64,000 nucleotides of DNA, from contig NC_068558.1 of the NCBI RefSeq assembly GCF_022201045.2, positions 15,901,501-15,965,500 of the forward strand. The letters are read 5' to 3'. Position 1 is the first letter of the stretch. Each line of letters starts with the position of its first letter. Of the stretch, positions 1 to 10,399 are shown piece after piece. The notes under the pieces were generated by a model. It was not told the DNA's origin, ran no database searches, and saw only the letters and a list, made by a program, of their open reading frames with translations. Source of the DNA: Citrus sinensis. Lineage: Eukaryota > Streptophyta > Magnoliopsida > Sapindales > Rutaceae. A program made the position numbers and the translations under genes.

Positions 1-405
1 ACATGATAATTTTATGTTATGAGTTGTTGATTTGGTAATTGATGGAATAATGGTTCATGATGTTTTTATGGTTGATGGATTGTGTGATGATTTGTATATG
101 AAGTTGGCTTGTATCATGATTTATAATAATTTAGGAGTAATATTATTAAACTTGTATTTGAGGTGATGCTTGTTGTTATGGGGAGATTCTATCGAAATTT
201 CTACTCGAACAACATGGATAACAAATTTGCTACTCTTTTTCTTTTCCATTAAGTTTTCTTTTTTATGATGAAGGGGGAGAAGAATACATGTATTTAAATT
301 TGTTAATTTAGCTAAATTGTAAGAGAAGCTTACATTTTGGGGGAGCAATTTGTGGAATCATTCTTTAAATACATGAAGGTTTGCCATCATAAAAAAGGGG
401 GAGAT
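1..405 (+). mobile_element. 3' internal end of a Ty1/copia element
   Basis: No reliable coding sequence is visible. The stretch is AT-rich, with G-rich blocks typical of the untranslated 3' end of plant copia elements. It ends in an A/G-rich polypurine tract (about 391-404) directly before TGTTAACATTTATG, which I take as the LTR start. An open frame on the minus strand at 121-348 looks like chance. Confidence 0.5.
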
Positions 406-1362
406 TGTTAACATTTATGTTTCCACAGTGTTGATTTTGATGATAACAAACAATATTAAGAATTATTAATCTTTTAAGTTCAAATTGTAAGGGGAGCTTA
501 CATTTAGGAGGAGCAATTTGTGCAATCATTCTTTAAATACATGAAAATTATGTCATCATCAAAAAGCGGGAGATTGTTAACATTTATGTATTCATAATGT
601 TGATTTTGATGATAACAAATAAAATTAAGAATGATTAAGTCTTTAAAAGTTCAAATTATTTTTTATACATTTTAAATAAATCATTATTTTCACATTATAA
701 AGGTTTTATATTTAATGAAAAAATGATTTTATAAAATTGGTTGTTTTTCAAGTTTGTGGTCTAATTGAAAGAGTTTTGAAAACTTTGAAATCAACAAGTA
801 TTGCTTGGAATTCTGGAGAAGGACTTATTTGAAAAGTTTTATAGCATTTTTGACGGTATCATAATTTCAAAAAGTTTTGGGAATAACAAGCATTATTTAG
901 AAATTCTAAAATTGGACCTTTGTGCAAAGTTTTACGACGTTTTGTAATTTTAGAAAATAGTTCACTGTAGTCGTCACTGTAGCAATGCGGCTAACAAGAT
1001 TTTAAAAAGCGGCAAGTCAGATTATGGGCAGTAGCTCACTGGAATGAAAGCGACTAACCGGATTCCGAAAGCAGCATGCTAGATGTTCCAAAATTCAAAT
1101 ATTTGCTGTAACAGTAACATAAAAATGGCTAACCAGATTCACAAAGCAGCAAGCCAGTTATCACAAAAAATTAGTCTATAACGGCTAGTTTTTGGGCTCA
1201 AACTATATAAACTCAAATCCAATTCATTTTTGGTAATCTTGAAAGCATAAACAAGTGCACACAACATATATTGAGCTTCAATTTCGTAAATCATCATAGA
1301 TTAAATCTTCACTGAGCTATCATTTGTATATCCATTCTAAAAGAGAGTTGTTTGATGAGAAA
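406..1362 (+). mobile_element. Partial Ty1/copia LTR with a duplicated start
   Basis: Begins TGTTAACATTTATG at 406, after a polypurine tract. The polypurine tract plus LTR start is repeated at 575, a 169-bp tandem duplication. A TATA box (TATATAA, 1204-1210) gives a plausible LTR promoter. No downstream LTR end or copia primer site is seen, because the sequence turns into Athila LTR at about 1363. That join is inferred from where similarity to the reversed Athila LTR at 16048-17517 begins. Confidence 0.5.
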
Positions 1363-2272
1363 TGAAAATTGCAGAGATCAATTGGGAGCTCAATCCTTCT
1401 TATCCTTCTCTTATTTTCGTGTTTTCTATTTATTCATGGGGATGTGTTTCATGGTCGAAACTTTGTTCTTTATTTTTCTTTTGCAAATCATGAACTAAAT
1501 TTATTTGTGGTTGAGTAATAAACAATCTTGATGGTTTATTGACTGAAAATATGAGTTGATGCATGTTTGCTGTAGCATTTTGTTTTGATAGAATTTATTT
1601 TTATTCATTATTTCGGCTGATCACCCATTTAATGATACTAGCTAAGGAAGAGCCACAAAAGGGCTTATCTGAGTGGAATATATCAAAGCAATACTTGATC
1701 TTAAATTGAGTTTCCTGGATTGAGTTTTACTTGAGTCCCAAAAGGGTCATGCTTGATTTAAGATTAGTGATGAACTAGACATAGGGATTCACCTTGTAGG
1801 GTAAATAGAACCAAAGTGTGTAATGCTATATTTTATGTTGGCATAATAACTGATCACTGTTAGGTTGCATATAGATATAAGATATCCAACATGCGACGGC
1901 TGAAGATGCATAAGGATTCTGCCCAGTGTTATAGTAGATACTGCAGCAACCAAGCCAACAATTAGAAAATAGTCAAGACCATTAGGAGAGTTTATTCACT
2001 CAACTACTCTATATTTCTATTGGTTTTATCTTTGAGTTTGACGTGATAATTTACTTTGTTACATTTTATTTATTGCATTTTTATTTTAATTGGTATATTT
2101 GTTTCATTAATTGTTTTATTTTAATTTAAAACAAAATCTGCACTGTTGGGATTGCTGTAGCAAATCTAATAATATTAATTCCTGTGGAGACGATCTTGAA
2201 TACTCATAATTATATTACTTATTGTGTACACTTGCACATTGACACCAATAGCATTAGTATTTTTACCCAACA
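1363..2272 (+). mobile_element. 5'-truncated Athila-type (Ty3/gypsy) LTR
   Basis: Matches the reverse complement of the complete LTR at 16048-17517 and ends in ACCCAACA. The tRNA-Asp primer site follows two bases later. About 0.55 kb of the LTR start is missing, replaced by copia LTR. Confidence 0.75.
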
Positions 2273-2278
2273 AGTTTT

Positions 2279-2296
2279 TGGCGCCGTTGCTGGGGA
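2279..2296 (+). other. Retrotransposon primer binding site, tRNA-Asp type
   Basis: TGGCGCCGTTGCTGGGGA lies two to six bases past the LTR end. It is complementary to the 3' end of plant tRNA-Asp, the primer usual for Athila elements. One base differs from the commoner GCCGGGGA form. Confidence 0.85.
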
Positions 2297-2400
2297 TTGA
2301 TTATTCATTGTGATTTGTGAAATTAGTTTTAACGGTGCTAATTTTTAATTTTATTTTGATTTGTTTATTTTGTTGACATAGGTGATCTAACAACTGTTGC

Positions 2401-4077
2401 ATGCGCAAATATAAATCTATTGAATTCCAGTTTGATCTAGAAATTGAACGAACTGTAAGGAGATTGAGAAGAGAGCATCAGGAATTACAAGCTGCTGTAA
2501 TAATAAATGAATTCCAAGATTTGAGAAACTTGAACTGTAGAGAGGAGATACAACCAGTCAATGTACATGAAGGTCTGAATGGACAATGTGTTCAAAGTCA
2601 ACCAGGGAACAACAACATTATTCACATGGCGAACGATATAGATAGAGCCATTCGAGATTACGTAGTGTTGACTCCTCAAGCCATACATCCGGGAATAGTT
2701 AGACCCGACATTCAAGCTGACAATTTTGAACTCAAACCCGTGATGTTTCAAATGCTTCAAACAGTGGGGCAATTTAATGGTTTGCCATTCAAAGATCCTC
2801 ATCTATACCTTAAGTTATTTTTGGAAGTAAGTGATGCTTTCAAGATTGCTGGAGCATCGCAGGAAGCATTGAGACTCAAACTTTTCCCTTTTTCTTTGAG
2901 AGACCAAGCAAGAGCATGGTCGAATTCTCTACCACCAGATTCTATCACTACATGTAATGATTTGGCTAAAAAGTTTTTGATGAAATACTTCCCGCCAACC
3001 AAGAATGCAAAGTTGAGGAACGAGATCACATCTTTCCATTAACTTGAAGATGAGAGCTTGTGTGATGCATGAGAGAGATTTAAGGAGTTACTCAGGAGAT
3101 GTCCTCATCATGGTATTCCTTGTTGCATACAATTGGAAACTTTCTATAATGGTCTCAACCCAAGTACTAGATTGATGGTGGACGTTTCAGCAAATGAGGC
3201 CTTATTATCTAAGTCTTATAATGAGGCTTATGAAATTTTGGAGAGAATAGCCAACAATAACTATCAGTGGCCGTCAACCAGACAAGCTGCTGCAAGAGGA
3301 ACATCATGAGTTCATAACGTAGATGCCTTGACAGTATTGTCAACCCAAGTAACTTCATTAACAAACATGGTGAAAGGTATGACTACTGCTCCAGCAACTG
3401 TTAACCAAATTTCTTATGTGTCTTGTGTTTATTGTGGAGAATGACATTTATTTGACAATTGTTCTGGGAATCCAGCTTCAATCAATTATGTGGGCAGCTT
3501 CAATAGACAGAACCATAGCAATCCATATTCAAACACTTACAACCCTGGATGGAGACAACATCCGAACTTTTCATGGGGTTGTCAGAACCAGACTGCTGCA
3601 GCACCTAGTGGATTTTATCAGCAAAATCAAGAGCAAAGAAGCATCAACAATGATCAACTCAGCTCCCTTGAAGGTTTGATTAAGGATTATATTGTGAAGA
3701 ATGAAGTAGTTGTCCAAAGTTATATTGTATCTTTGAGAAACTTGGAAAATCAAATTGAACAGCTTGCTACAACATTGAGCAACAGACCTCAAGGTAGTTT
3801 ACCCAGTAATACAGAGGACCTAAGAAGAGAAGGGAAAGAGCACTGCAAAGTGATTAATTTGAGATCTGGAAAGGATGTTCATAGTCCCGTTGGTGTATCA
3901 AAAAGAAGAGTTGAGTCCACTTCAATCCAGAAAGAAACTCAAATTGAAAAAGAGCCACAATCCTCAACTTCACAGCTCACTGGTGAGAGCAGTCAAGCTG
4001 CAGCATTTGCCAAAAATGATGATCCAACACCTGTGGATAACGAGATTGCAACAACAGACCCGAGTAAAGCAAAATAG
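2401..4077 (+). pseudogene. Athila gag (capsid/nucleocapsid), broken by stops
   Basis: In life this would be the structural Gag polyprotein that packages retrotransposon RNA. A single frame runs from ATG 2401 to TAG 4075. The retrotransposon gag domain (about codons 95-215) carries the Athila hallmark stretch FFPFSLRD-like/ARAW...LPPDSITT (here LFPFSLRDQARAW and MKYFPPTKNAKLRNEI). Internal stops lie at 3040-3042 (expected CAA), 3070-3072, about 3307-3309 and about 3441-3443. The last falls inside the zinc knuckle, whose Cys, Cys, His and Cys residues otherwise remain (3423-3464). All four stops recur in the copy at 58407, so they predate that duplication. No frameshift is needed, only point changes, mostly of the C-to-T or G-to-A kind. 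Confidence 0.9.
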
Positions 4078-4333
4078 AAGCAGTCTGCACAACCTGCTGC
4101 AGCACAACAATTTAAACATCCACCACCCTTTCCTTAAAGGTTTCAGAAGAAAAAACAAGACAAGCAGTTCAGCAAAATCTTGGGAGTGCCTGAAACAACT
4201 ATTTATCAATATCCCTTTTGTGGAAGCTCTAGAGCAAATGCCAAATTATGCGAAACTTTTAAAGGATATTTTGACAAAGAAAAGAAGACTTGGAGAGTTT
4301 GAAACAGTTGCTCTAACGTAAGAGTGCAGCCGA

Positions 4334-4801
4334 ATGCTTCAGAGTAAGATACCACAAAAGATGAAGGATCCAATAAGCTTCACAATCCCATGCTCCATAG
4401 GCACTAAATACAGTGGCAAAACACTTTGTGATCTGGGGGTTAGCATCAACCTCATGCCTTTATCAGTATTTAAGCAATTGGGAGTTGGTGAATGTAGACT
4501 AACAACAGTGACTCTACAACTTGCTGACAGATATCATGCCTATTCAAAAGGAAAGATTGAAGATGTGTTGGTGAAGGTGGATAAATTTATTTTTCCGGTG
4601 GATTTCATTGTGCTAGACTTTGAGGCAGACAAAGAAGTGTCAATCATTGTAGGGAGACCTTTCTTAGCCACGAGAAAGACTTTAATTAATGTTCAAAAGG
4701 GAGAATTAACCATGAGGGTGAATGACCAGCAAGTTACAATCAATGTGCTGGATTCCATAAAGACTCCCGATGAGATTGAAGATTGTAATTTTCAATCTTC
4801 A
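4334..4801 (+). pseudogene. Athila aspartic protease fragment, cut by a MULE
   Basis: A retropepsin-type protease domain that would cleave Gag-Pol. The open frame starts at 4334. The catalytic Asp sits in DLGVS (codon 4430-4432; Athila proteases commonly have DLGAS), followed by INLMPLSVFKQLG. The second conserved strand ends in IIVGRPFLATRKT. The frame reads on after 4801 into MULE terminal repeat and stops at 4858, so the last residues are not retroviral. A stop and a frame change separate it from gag (4078-4333). Reverse transcriptase and integrase are absent here. Confidence 0.85.
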
Positions 4802-7072
4802 ATAAATTCTATATTTAGTCTAGGACATTTGTATACATTTTTTTCCCATTTTCTATAATGATATCTATTTATTACACATGTTAATTAAGTGCAATTATTT
4901 ATCTTGATGTGGATCAAGTAAAAAAACACAAAGAGATATCAATAAAATTAGATCTAATTTTGAATATTATGTATACTTTATGTAGTTTCAAACTTTTTAC
5001 TTGTATTTGGAGACCATTTAAGGTTGTTGCTGAAGAAGTGTAGAAAGATGTAAAATAACCTCATCTTAAAACAACTATAAAAGATATTAAAATAATATTT
5101 TTTTCAAAATCCGATTTTGAGAAAAAATTACAACAGAAATTTCAATCAAATCCATTTCACTGTGTCCATGCTTAACCATGACATCTTGAATTTCAAGAAA
5201 CAGCCTAATAATCTTATATTCCTCTGGTTCCCTATATCCTATCGCATACATCACCCCATTAATTTTAACCGAAAAAAAGGTAACATGGCTACCTGCATTA
5301 ATTTTAAACAAAAGTATTGCATCAAAAAAGGATAAACCAATATAATTTTATTTAGCAAACAACAAAAAAACTCAACCTAAATGAAATATACATGTAATTC
5401 GGCTAAAAAACGCACAAAAGCAAATTCAATCTAATACATATAAAAAATATAAACTAAAAAGAAAAAATAGCCCAGCAAAAAGAAAGAAAGTAGTGAATAT
5501 AGTGAATTTAGTCTAATAGATAGAAAAATTATCACTCATAAGAATACATAGAATTCAATTTTACATGAACAAAGAAGCAAATACAATGAATTCAATCTTA
5601 TTAATATAACAATACCAAATTGTTGAAATGAATACAGGTATAATAATGGTGTATTTGGTCTAACAATTACATAAAGAGCAAATTAAAAACAACAAATTAA
5701 CAAAATACAACATTGAACAAAAAAAAGAATCCACCAATAATTAAACATAGTTTGTCATTTTGAAAAATAGACTTGAAAAACTTAATTTTTCACAACGATC
5801 ACTCAATATGGAAAAATTTTTATCAGAAAATGCTTGCAGAAATCACAAAAAAAATAGAGTTACTAACCTTTAAACTCAGGTTCTCTCCAGTACTTGAACT
5901 CAATCAATGCTACCAAAGCTTTGGTCAAAATCACAGTAGATTTATACAACATTTTTTGCGCCGTCCCACGTTCTCTCGATCGCTCCTCTCAGACGAAGAA
6001 TATGGCAGTTTCTGTAGGTTTTTTTTTCATTTGAAAGAACTGATCCTTAACTTAATCAGGTTAATTGAGTTTACTTTAAACTATTTCCACCTGTCAAAAA
6101 TAAAGAATGAGAAACGACTCATTTGTTGTTTTACTAAAATGTCCTCAACGTTGTTAATATTTTTAACTGAGCAATTAAGTTAAGGATTTGAATGACATTA
6201 GTTTGTAATTGAAAGAATTTAATTGATTCATTTAGTAAACTTCTGGTCTCTGAATTTTTTTTCTAGAACTAATGAGGACTCAATTAAAAATTACCCATTA
6301 ATCTATTACTAGTAAACAAAACAAAAACTTGCAAACATAACATAAAACTAGTAAATCATCAACGACTGTAAAATAAAACATAAATTTTGGAAATGAAACA
6401 TAAGAATTATAAAAGGAAGGTAAAATAAGTAAATTACTATAAAACTGATAAATTGATGTATTACTGGTAAATAAAATGAAAACTTATACGTATAATATAA
6501 AAAAAGTAAATCAACATTAAATGCAAAATAAAACATAAACTTTGTAGATTATGCATAAAACTTATGAATAAAAGGCAAAATAAATAAATTAATATAAGAG
6601 TTATTGTCAGAAATAAAAGTTTACAATTTTAAAATAAAAACTCGTTATAATGTTTATTACCTTATATATTTATTATTTTTTAATTTAAATATAACAATGG
6701 TAGTTTTGCATTTCTATAATACATGTGATGTTTAATTAAGGATGAAATTTTTTCTCAAAATCGGATTTTGAAAAAAATATTATTTTAATATCTTTCATAG
6801 TTGTTGTAAGATGAGGTTATTTTACATCTTTCTACACTTCTTCGACAACAACCTTAAATGGTCTCCAAATACAAGCAAAAAGTTTGAAACTACATAAAGT
6901 ATACATAATATTCAAAATTAGATCTAATTTTATTGATATCTCTTTTTTTTTTTTACATGATCCACATCAAGATAAATAATTGCACTTAATTAACATGTGT
7001 AATAAATAGATATCATTATAGAAAATGGAAAAAAAATGTATACAAATGTCCTAGACTAAATATAGAATTTAT
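4802..7072. mobile_element. Internally deleted Mutator-like element with ~325-bp terminal inverted repeats
   Basis: Both ends read ATAAATTCTATATTTAGTC inward (4802 forward; 7072 on the minus strand) and stay complementary for about 325 bp, to 5127 and 6746. The interior is the 5' part of the MULE seen better at 26008-30612, in reverse orientation. It is joined at about 5128 to the opposite terminal repeat, so most of the transposase is deleted. No target duplication is visible at the outer flanks (protease on the left, extensin downstream region on the right), which suggests later rearrangement. Near-identical copy at 60808-63079. Confidence 0.75.
5087..5311 (-). pseudogene. N-terminal remnant of MULE transposase
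   Basis: About 60 codons match the N-terminal frame at 29200-29400 (shared motifs GYREPEEYKIIRLF and VMVKHGHSEMDLIEIS). The frame then runs into the terminal inverted repeat and ends, so this is the deletion join, not a working protein. A copy lies at 61092-61316. Confidence 0.7.
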
Positions 7073-8092
7073 GATAACCGATTCAATTAAACTTATTCCA
7101 CTTTTTTTTAGTATAATTTTTTTGCTTAATTAATGAATTTTTTTTGTTTAATTAAAGAATTTTTTTTTGTAAATGAATAAAATATTTTTCACTAAAATTA
7201 TGTAGAAACAATGTTAATTTTTTAAATAATTAATAATCTTTTATGAATTTACTGGTTTTACTTTACATTTACTAATTCTATTTATAATTTACAATATTTA
7301 TATTTATCATGATATTGATGCCGTAAATTTCATTATGGCATTATCTATAAAATTTTCCTTGAAATAATTAATGGAATCCACAATTCAATTCTTACTACTT
7401 AACTTTATTGATAAATAATTTTAATTGCCAACGGCTATGCAGCTCTGTTTGAACAAAGCCCTTTTGCATGGTTCCAGTACGTGGAAATTTGTCACAGAAA
7501 TTTTGTAACTTAATTGATATGAAAATTTGTTTAATATTATCAAGTGAATTACTAATAATGATTAAAACTTATTATCATACTCAAGTATACATTAGCAAGA
7601 AATTTTGTACGAACATCTGCAATTGAGCCTGACCCATAAAAATTATTAACTCTATATTTTTTAAGTTATATTAATTATTAGTTAATTAGACACTGATCTG
7701 TATGGACCCTCATGGATAAGTCTCTCGTTAATGTGCTCTGTAGTTGCACGAAAAATCCATGACCACGCTTTTGGCATTCAAAATCATCACCAAAGGAACG
7801 TAAAAAGTCAACGCAAGATAAGACCATCTTGGGAAGTATATTAATTTTATTATACGTAAGAGGTCTCCCATTTGCATGCATAAAGGTTGAAAATTACAAA
7901 TGACACACCGGAGATTTGATTGACACACACATCAACAATCCATATGCATGAAAATGACAAGAACTTAATTTTCTGTTTCTACGCGTGGCAGTTTATTTTT
8001 CTTAAAAAACAAAGATAAAAGAGAATAAAACGCAGCAACTCGATTGATCGCTATCTTGCTCCAAGTAAGCCTTCCATCAAACCCTTGCTTTC
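7073..8092. other. Gene-free AT-rich flank downstream of extensin
   Basis: No open frame with family resemblance. It occurs here, at 23139-24181 (inverted), in part at 25263-26007 (inverted) and at 63080-64000. It abuts the MULE end at 7072. The only structured item is the 25-base copia-like patch at 7759-7783. Confidence 0.7.
7759..7783 (-). other. 25-base patch identical to the copia gag zinc-knuckle region
   Basis: On the minus strand these 25 bases equal 15291-15315, which encode FECQKRGH of a copia Gag. The same patch is at 63766-63790. The two other copies of this flank (about 23449-23492 and 25352-25380) have a different sequence of about 45 bases at exactly this point. Confidence 0.8.
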
Positions 8093-8098
8093 TTTATT
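8093..8098 (-). terminator. Poly(A) signal of extensin gene copy 1
   Basis: AATAAA on the minus strand, about 200 bp past the stop codon and just past the putative 3' UTR intron. Confidence 0.5.
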
Positions 8099-8117
8099 CG
8101 GATACCATTCGCCTCTC

Positions 8118-8267
8118 CTACAAGAACAAATTAATCAATCTCTTTTATTTGTCACTTAATCAATAGGAACGCAATTAAACAGAACACGGTGCTTAAAATT
8201 GAAATGCTTAATGTAATTCTGAACTACTAGTCTTTACATGTACAGTTTTAAAAATAAATGAGATTAC
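8118..8267 (-). other. Putative intron in the extensin 3' UTR, copy 1
   Basis: On the minus strand the 150-bp stretch starts GTAATCTC, 31 bases after the stop codon, and ends TTGTTCTTGTAG after a T-rich tract. These are good plant donor and acceptor matches. RNA evidence would be needed to prove splicing. Confidence 0.5.
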
Positions 8268-8298
8268 CATAAAAGCATGAGCTATTCATGGCCGCTTT

Positions 8299-8658
8299 CT
8301 AGTAGTAGTAAGGAGGAGGGGGAGATGCATAGACGTAAGGGTGAGGTGGTGGTGGGGACTTGGGGACAGGAGGTGGCGGGGAATAGGAAATTGGAGTTGG
8401 TGCCGGAGCAGGCACGTAGACTGGTGGAGGAGGTGGCGGGGGCAGGTAAACAGGGGGTGGTGGTGGAGAATTGTGAACCGGTGGCGGGGGTGGTGGTGGA
8501 GAATTGTGAACCGGTGGCGGGGGTGGTGGAGACTTGTACTTGGGAGGGGGAGGAGATGTGTAGTAGTATTTGTTTGCGGAGGCTTCTAACGGCAAGTAGC
8601 TAAGAGAGACTGATACTACCAAAAGAGTGGCAAAGAGGCAGCCCATTTGAGACCCCAT
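8299..8658 (-). CDS. Short extensin-like hydroxyproline-rich cell-wall protein, copy 1
   Basis: A 119-residue secreted structural protein. Residues 1-28 form a signal peptide (hydrophobic core LFATLLVVSVSLSYLP, likely cut after EASA), leaving a mature protein that is mostly proline. It has seven SPPPP motifs, the extensin unit whose prolines are hydroxylated and arabinosylated, plus Tyr-rich spots (YYY near both ends, YVY) suited to cross-linking in the wall. There is no transmembrane segment beyond the signal. It is far shorter than classical extensins, so it belongs with short or chimeric extensins. The start is the only ATG before the signal peptide, with a TATA box 54 bp upstream. It differs from the 22606 copy only by one extra 11-residue VHNSPPPPPPP unit. 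It is flanked by a MULE on one side and retroelement debris on the other. Confidence 0.9.
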   Translation of the reverse strand: MGSQMGCLFATLLVVSVSLSYLPLEASANKYYYTSPPPPKYKSPPPPPPVHNSPPPPPPPVHNSPPPPPVYLPPPPPPPVYVPAPAPTPISYSPPPPVPKSPPPPHPYVYASPPPPYYY

Positions 8659-9230
8659 CGTTCAATAAAGTGGAGTTTCACTTGTGCTATAAACAAAGCT
8701 CGTTCCCCTCCTTATATAGACTTCCTTTTTACCTTCTCTACCAAACTTCTCATATTTAACCTTGACGTTAAACAATTTTATGTATGAAAAGGATGTCATC
8801 AAGTGGGACCAATTTGACTAAATTTAAAATTTATATGATTTTGTTTAGTGGCCAGCTGTTGGCCAAGCAGGGAATAAAGTAATTAACAGTCCGAGAGTCA
8901 CGATCCTGTTAAAGATATGGCTTTTTTGTTTTTTAATCAATGTAATAATTTGCGCAGGGGTCTTTGTGATTTATTTCAATAACGTTATTCTTCATGAAGA
9001 GCTTGAAAATATGTACTTAATTACCTAACTTATCATGAATGTTTTGGCCTTGGATCCAGGCGGCGAGACTTATTTTCAACGTCATTTCATTTATTTATTC
9101 ATTTTCACTTCGCAGCTTATTAATTGTTTTAATTCCTCCAAAAACAAGTAGCTAGCGATATATTTAACATAGCTTTAATTTAAATTTCTTATGAATTCCT
9201 TTTAATGCTCTTATCTCACGGTGAAATTAA
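8659..9230 (-). promoter_or_regulatory. Promoter region of extensin copy 1
   Basis: AT-rich upstream region conserved in both arms (mirror at 22035-22605). It holds the TATA box and a near-palindrome GGCCAGCTGTTGGCC at about 8850. Specific factor sites cannot be assigned by eye. Confidence 0.5.
8712..8718 (-). promoter_or_regulatory. TATA box of extensin copy 1
   Basis: TATATAA on the minus strand, 54 bp before the ATG; this leaves room for a short 5' leader. Identical in copy 2. Confidence 0.75.
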
Positions 9231-10399
9231 TTTTCTCCTTGGGCATAGCAGAAGCAAAATAGTAGATATCGTTCAAGTACTGGATCAAGTCAATGCGATA
9301 AAGTTACGCTCTAATCGAAGTGTGATTAAACTCAAAGGGATTTTTAATACTGCGTTAAGCAAAGCTAGATGATGCTCTAATCAAACAACTTTAAAAGAGG
9401 GGTTTTTAATAGATAATACAAAAGGAAATTATAAAAGAGGGGTTTTTAATTGAATAACTAAAATTGAAGTTATAAAGTAATAACAAGATCTCTTTATTTA
9501 TAATACAGTAAATATATTTTCCGAAGTTAGCTTAAAAAGAGAAAGTAAATTATAATTATAACATAAATAAAAGAAAACTAAGACACTTACTTTAATTAAA
9601 AAAGAAAATATCAGAAGACCTAAAAATTAAAATTCTAAAATCCTAAAATAACGTCCTACATCATTAACAAGCATAGGAAACAACCTAGTCATTATGTATT
9701 AACAAATTAGTTTAATTTGATTCGTTGTCGTTGATAGCTTGTGGATCTTTGAATATTCAACATCAACCAACACGTTAAGGACTTGTACATATAATTGAAC
9801 AAAGTATGAAATTGTAAAATTAACCCTAAATACAAAAAAAAAATCATATTTTAAAACATAAAATTTGTATGTAAAAAAATTATGACGCAACAATTAATTT
9901 ACAAAATAAAAAGCAATATTAGTATTTATGCTACACTAGTCCCATAATTAGTGCCACAAGGACCGTTTTGCAATATATGCAAAATTTCTGTGAAATTGTA
10001 TAATTTATATAATTCAAGGATTTTACCTTCTATTTTTGTTTAATTGATTTTGAATAACTGGATGATTTCTTCTTCCATCTCTTCTACATATATATTTAAA
10101 GTTTTATTATAATATTATGAAGATCTAAATGATTATTAAATTTATAAAGATTTATAAAACCTGAATATACTATAGCACCGGCATTTATAATTTATTGTCT
10201 CTCTTGAGATATAAACTAGATTTGTTCTTCCAACATATATATCCATGTGTCCAATCTATTTTCCCAACCAAGGTACATGCCATCAATGCTTTCACATAGA
10301 TATTATAATCTAAATTGAGCATTCAGAATAAAAAATTTCACATCACTATTATTGTTATTATTAATCAATAGACTTATTATGGACGGTTTAGAGTCCTGT
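9231..10399. other. Intergenic region, no gene recognised
   Basis: AT-rich, with no convincing coding potential. It holds one short direct repeat: an 18-base AAAAGAGGGGTTTTTAAT unit at 9393-9410 and 9433-9450. Mirrored at about 20865-22034. Confidence 0.6.

Larger units (their letters stand above)
2131..7996 (+). repeat. Direct repeat, copy 1 (copy 2 at 58137-64000)
   Basis: From within the Athila LTR through gag, protease, the MULE derivative and the extensin downstream flank, this block recurs at an offset of 56,004-56,006 bp. The first gag reading frame (213 codons) differs at only five residues. Copy 2 is cut by the window edge, so the repeat may be longer. Confidence 0.93.

Noticed and set aside
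121-348. 75-codon minus-strand frame at the left edge
   Set aside because: Low-complexity AT-rich translation with no family resemblance; the region is a copia 3' UTR.
5117-5335. 72-codon plus-strand frame
   Set aside because: Shadow of the minus-strand transposase remnant.
6348-6536. Repeated 62-codon hydrophobic frames (also near 14519, 24719, 27495 and 62354)
   Set aside because: They are chance frames in AT-rich MULE leader sequence; they vary freely between copies and show no coding constraint beyond copy identity.
8277-8603. Open frames of 108 and 82 codons on the plus strand over extensin copy 1 (and their mirrors on copy 2)
   Set aside because: They are antisense shadows of the GC-rich proline repeat (Gly/Trp/Arg-rich translation); the opposite strand has the signal peptide, TATA box and extensin motifs.
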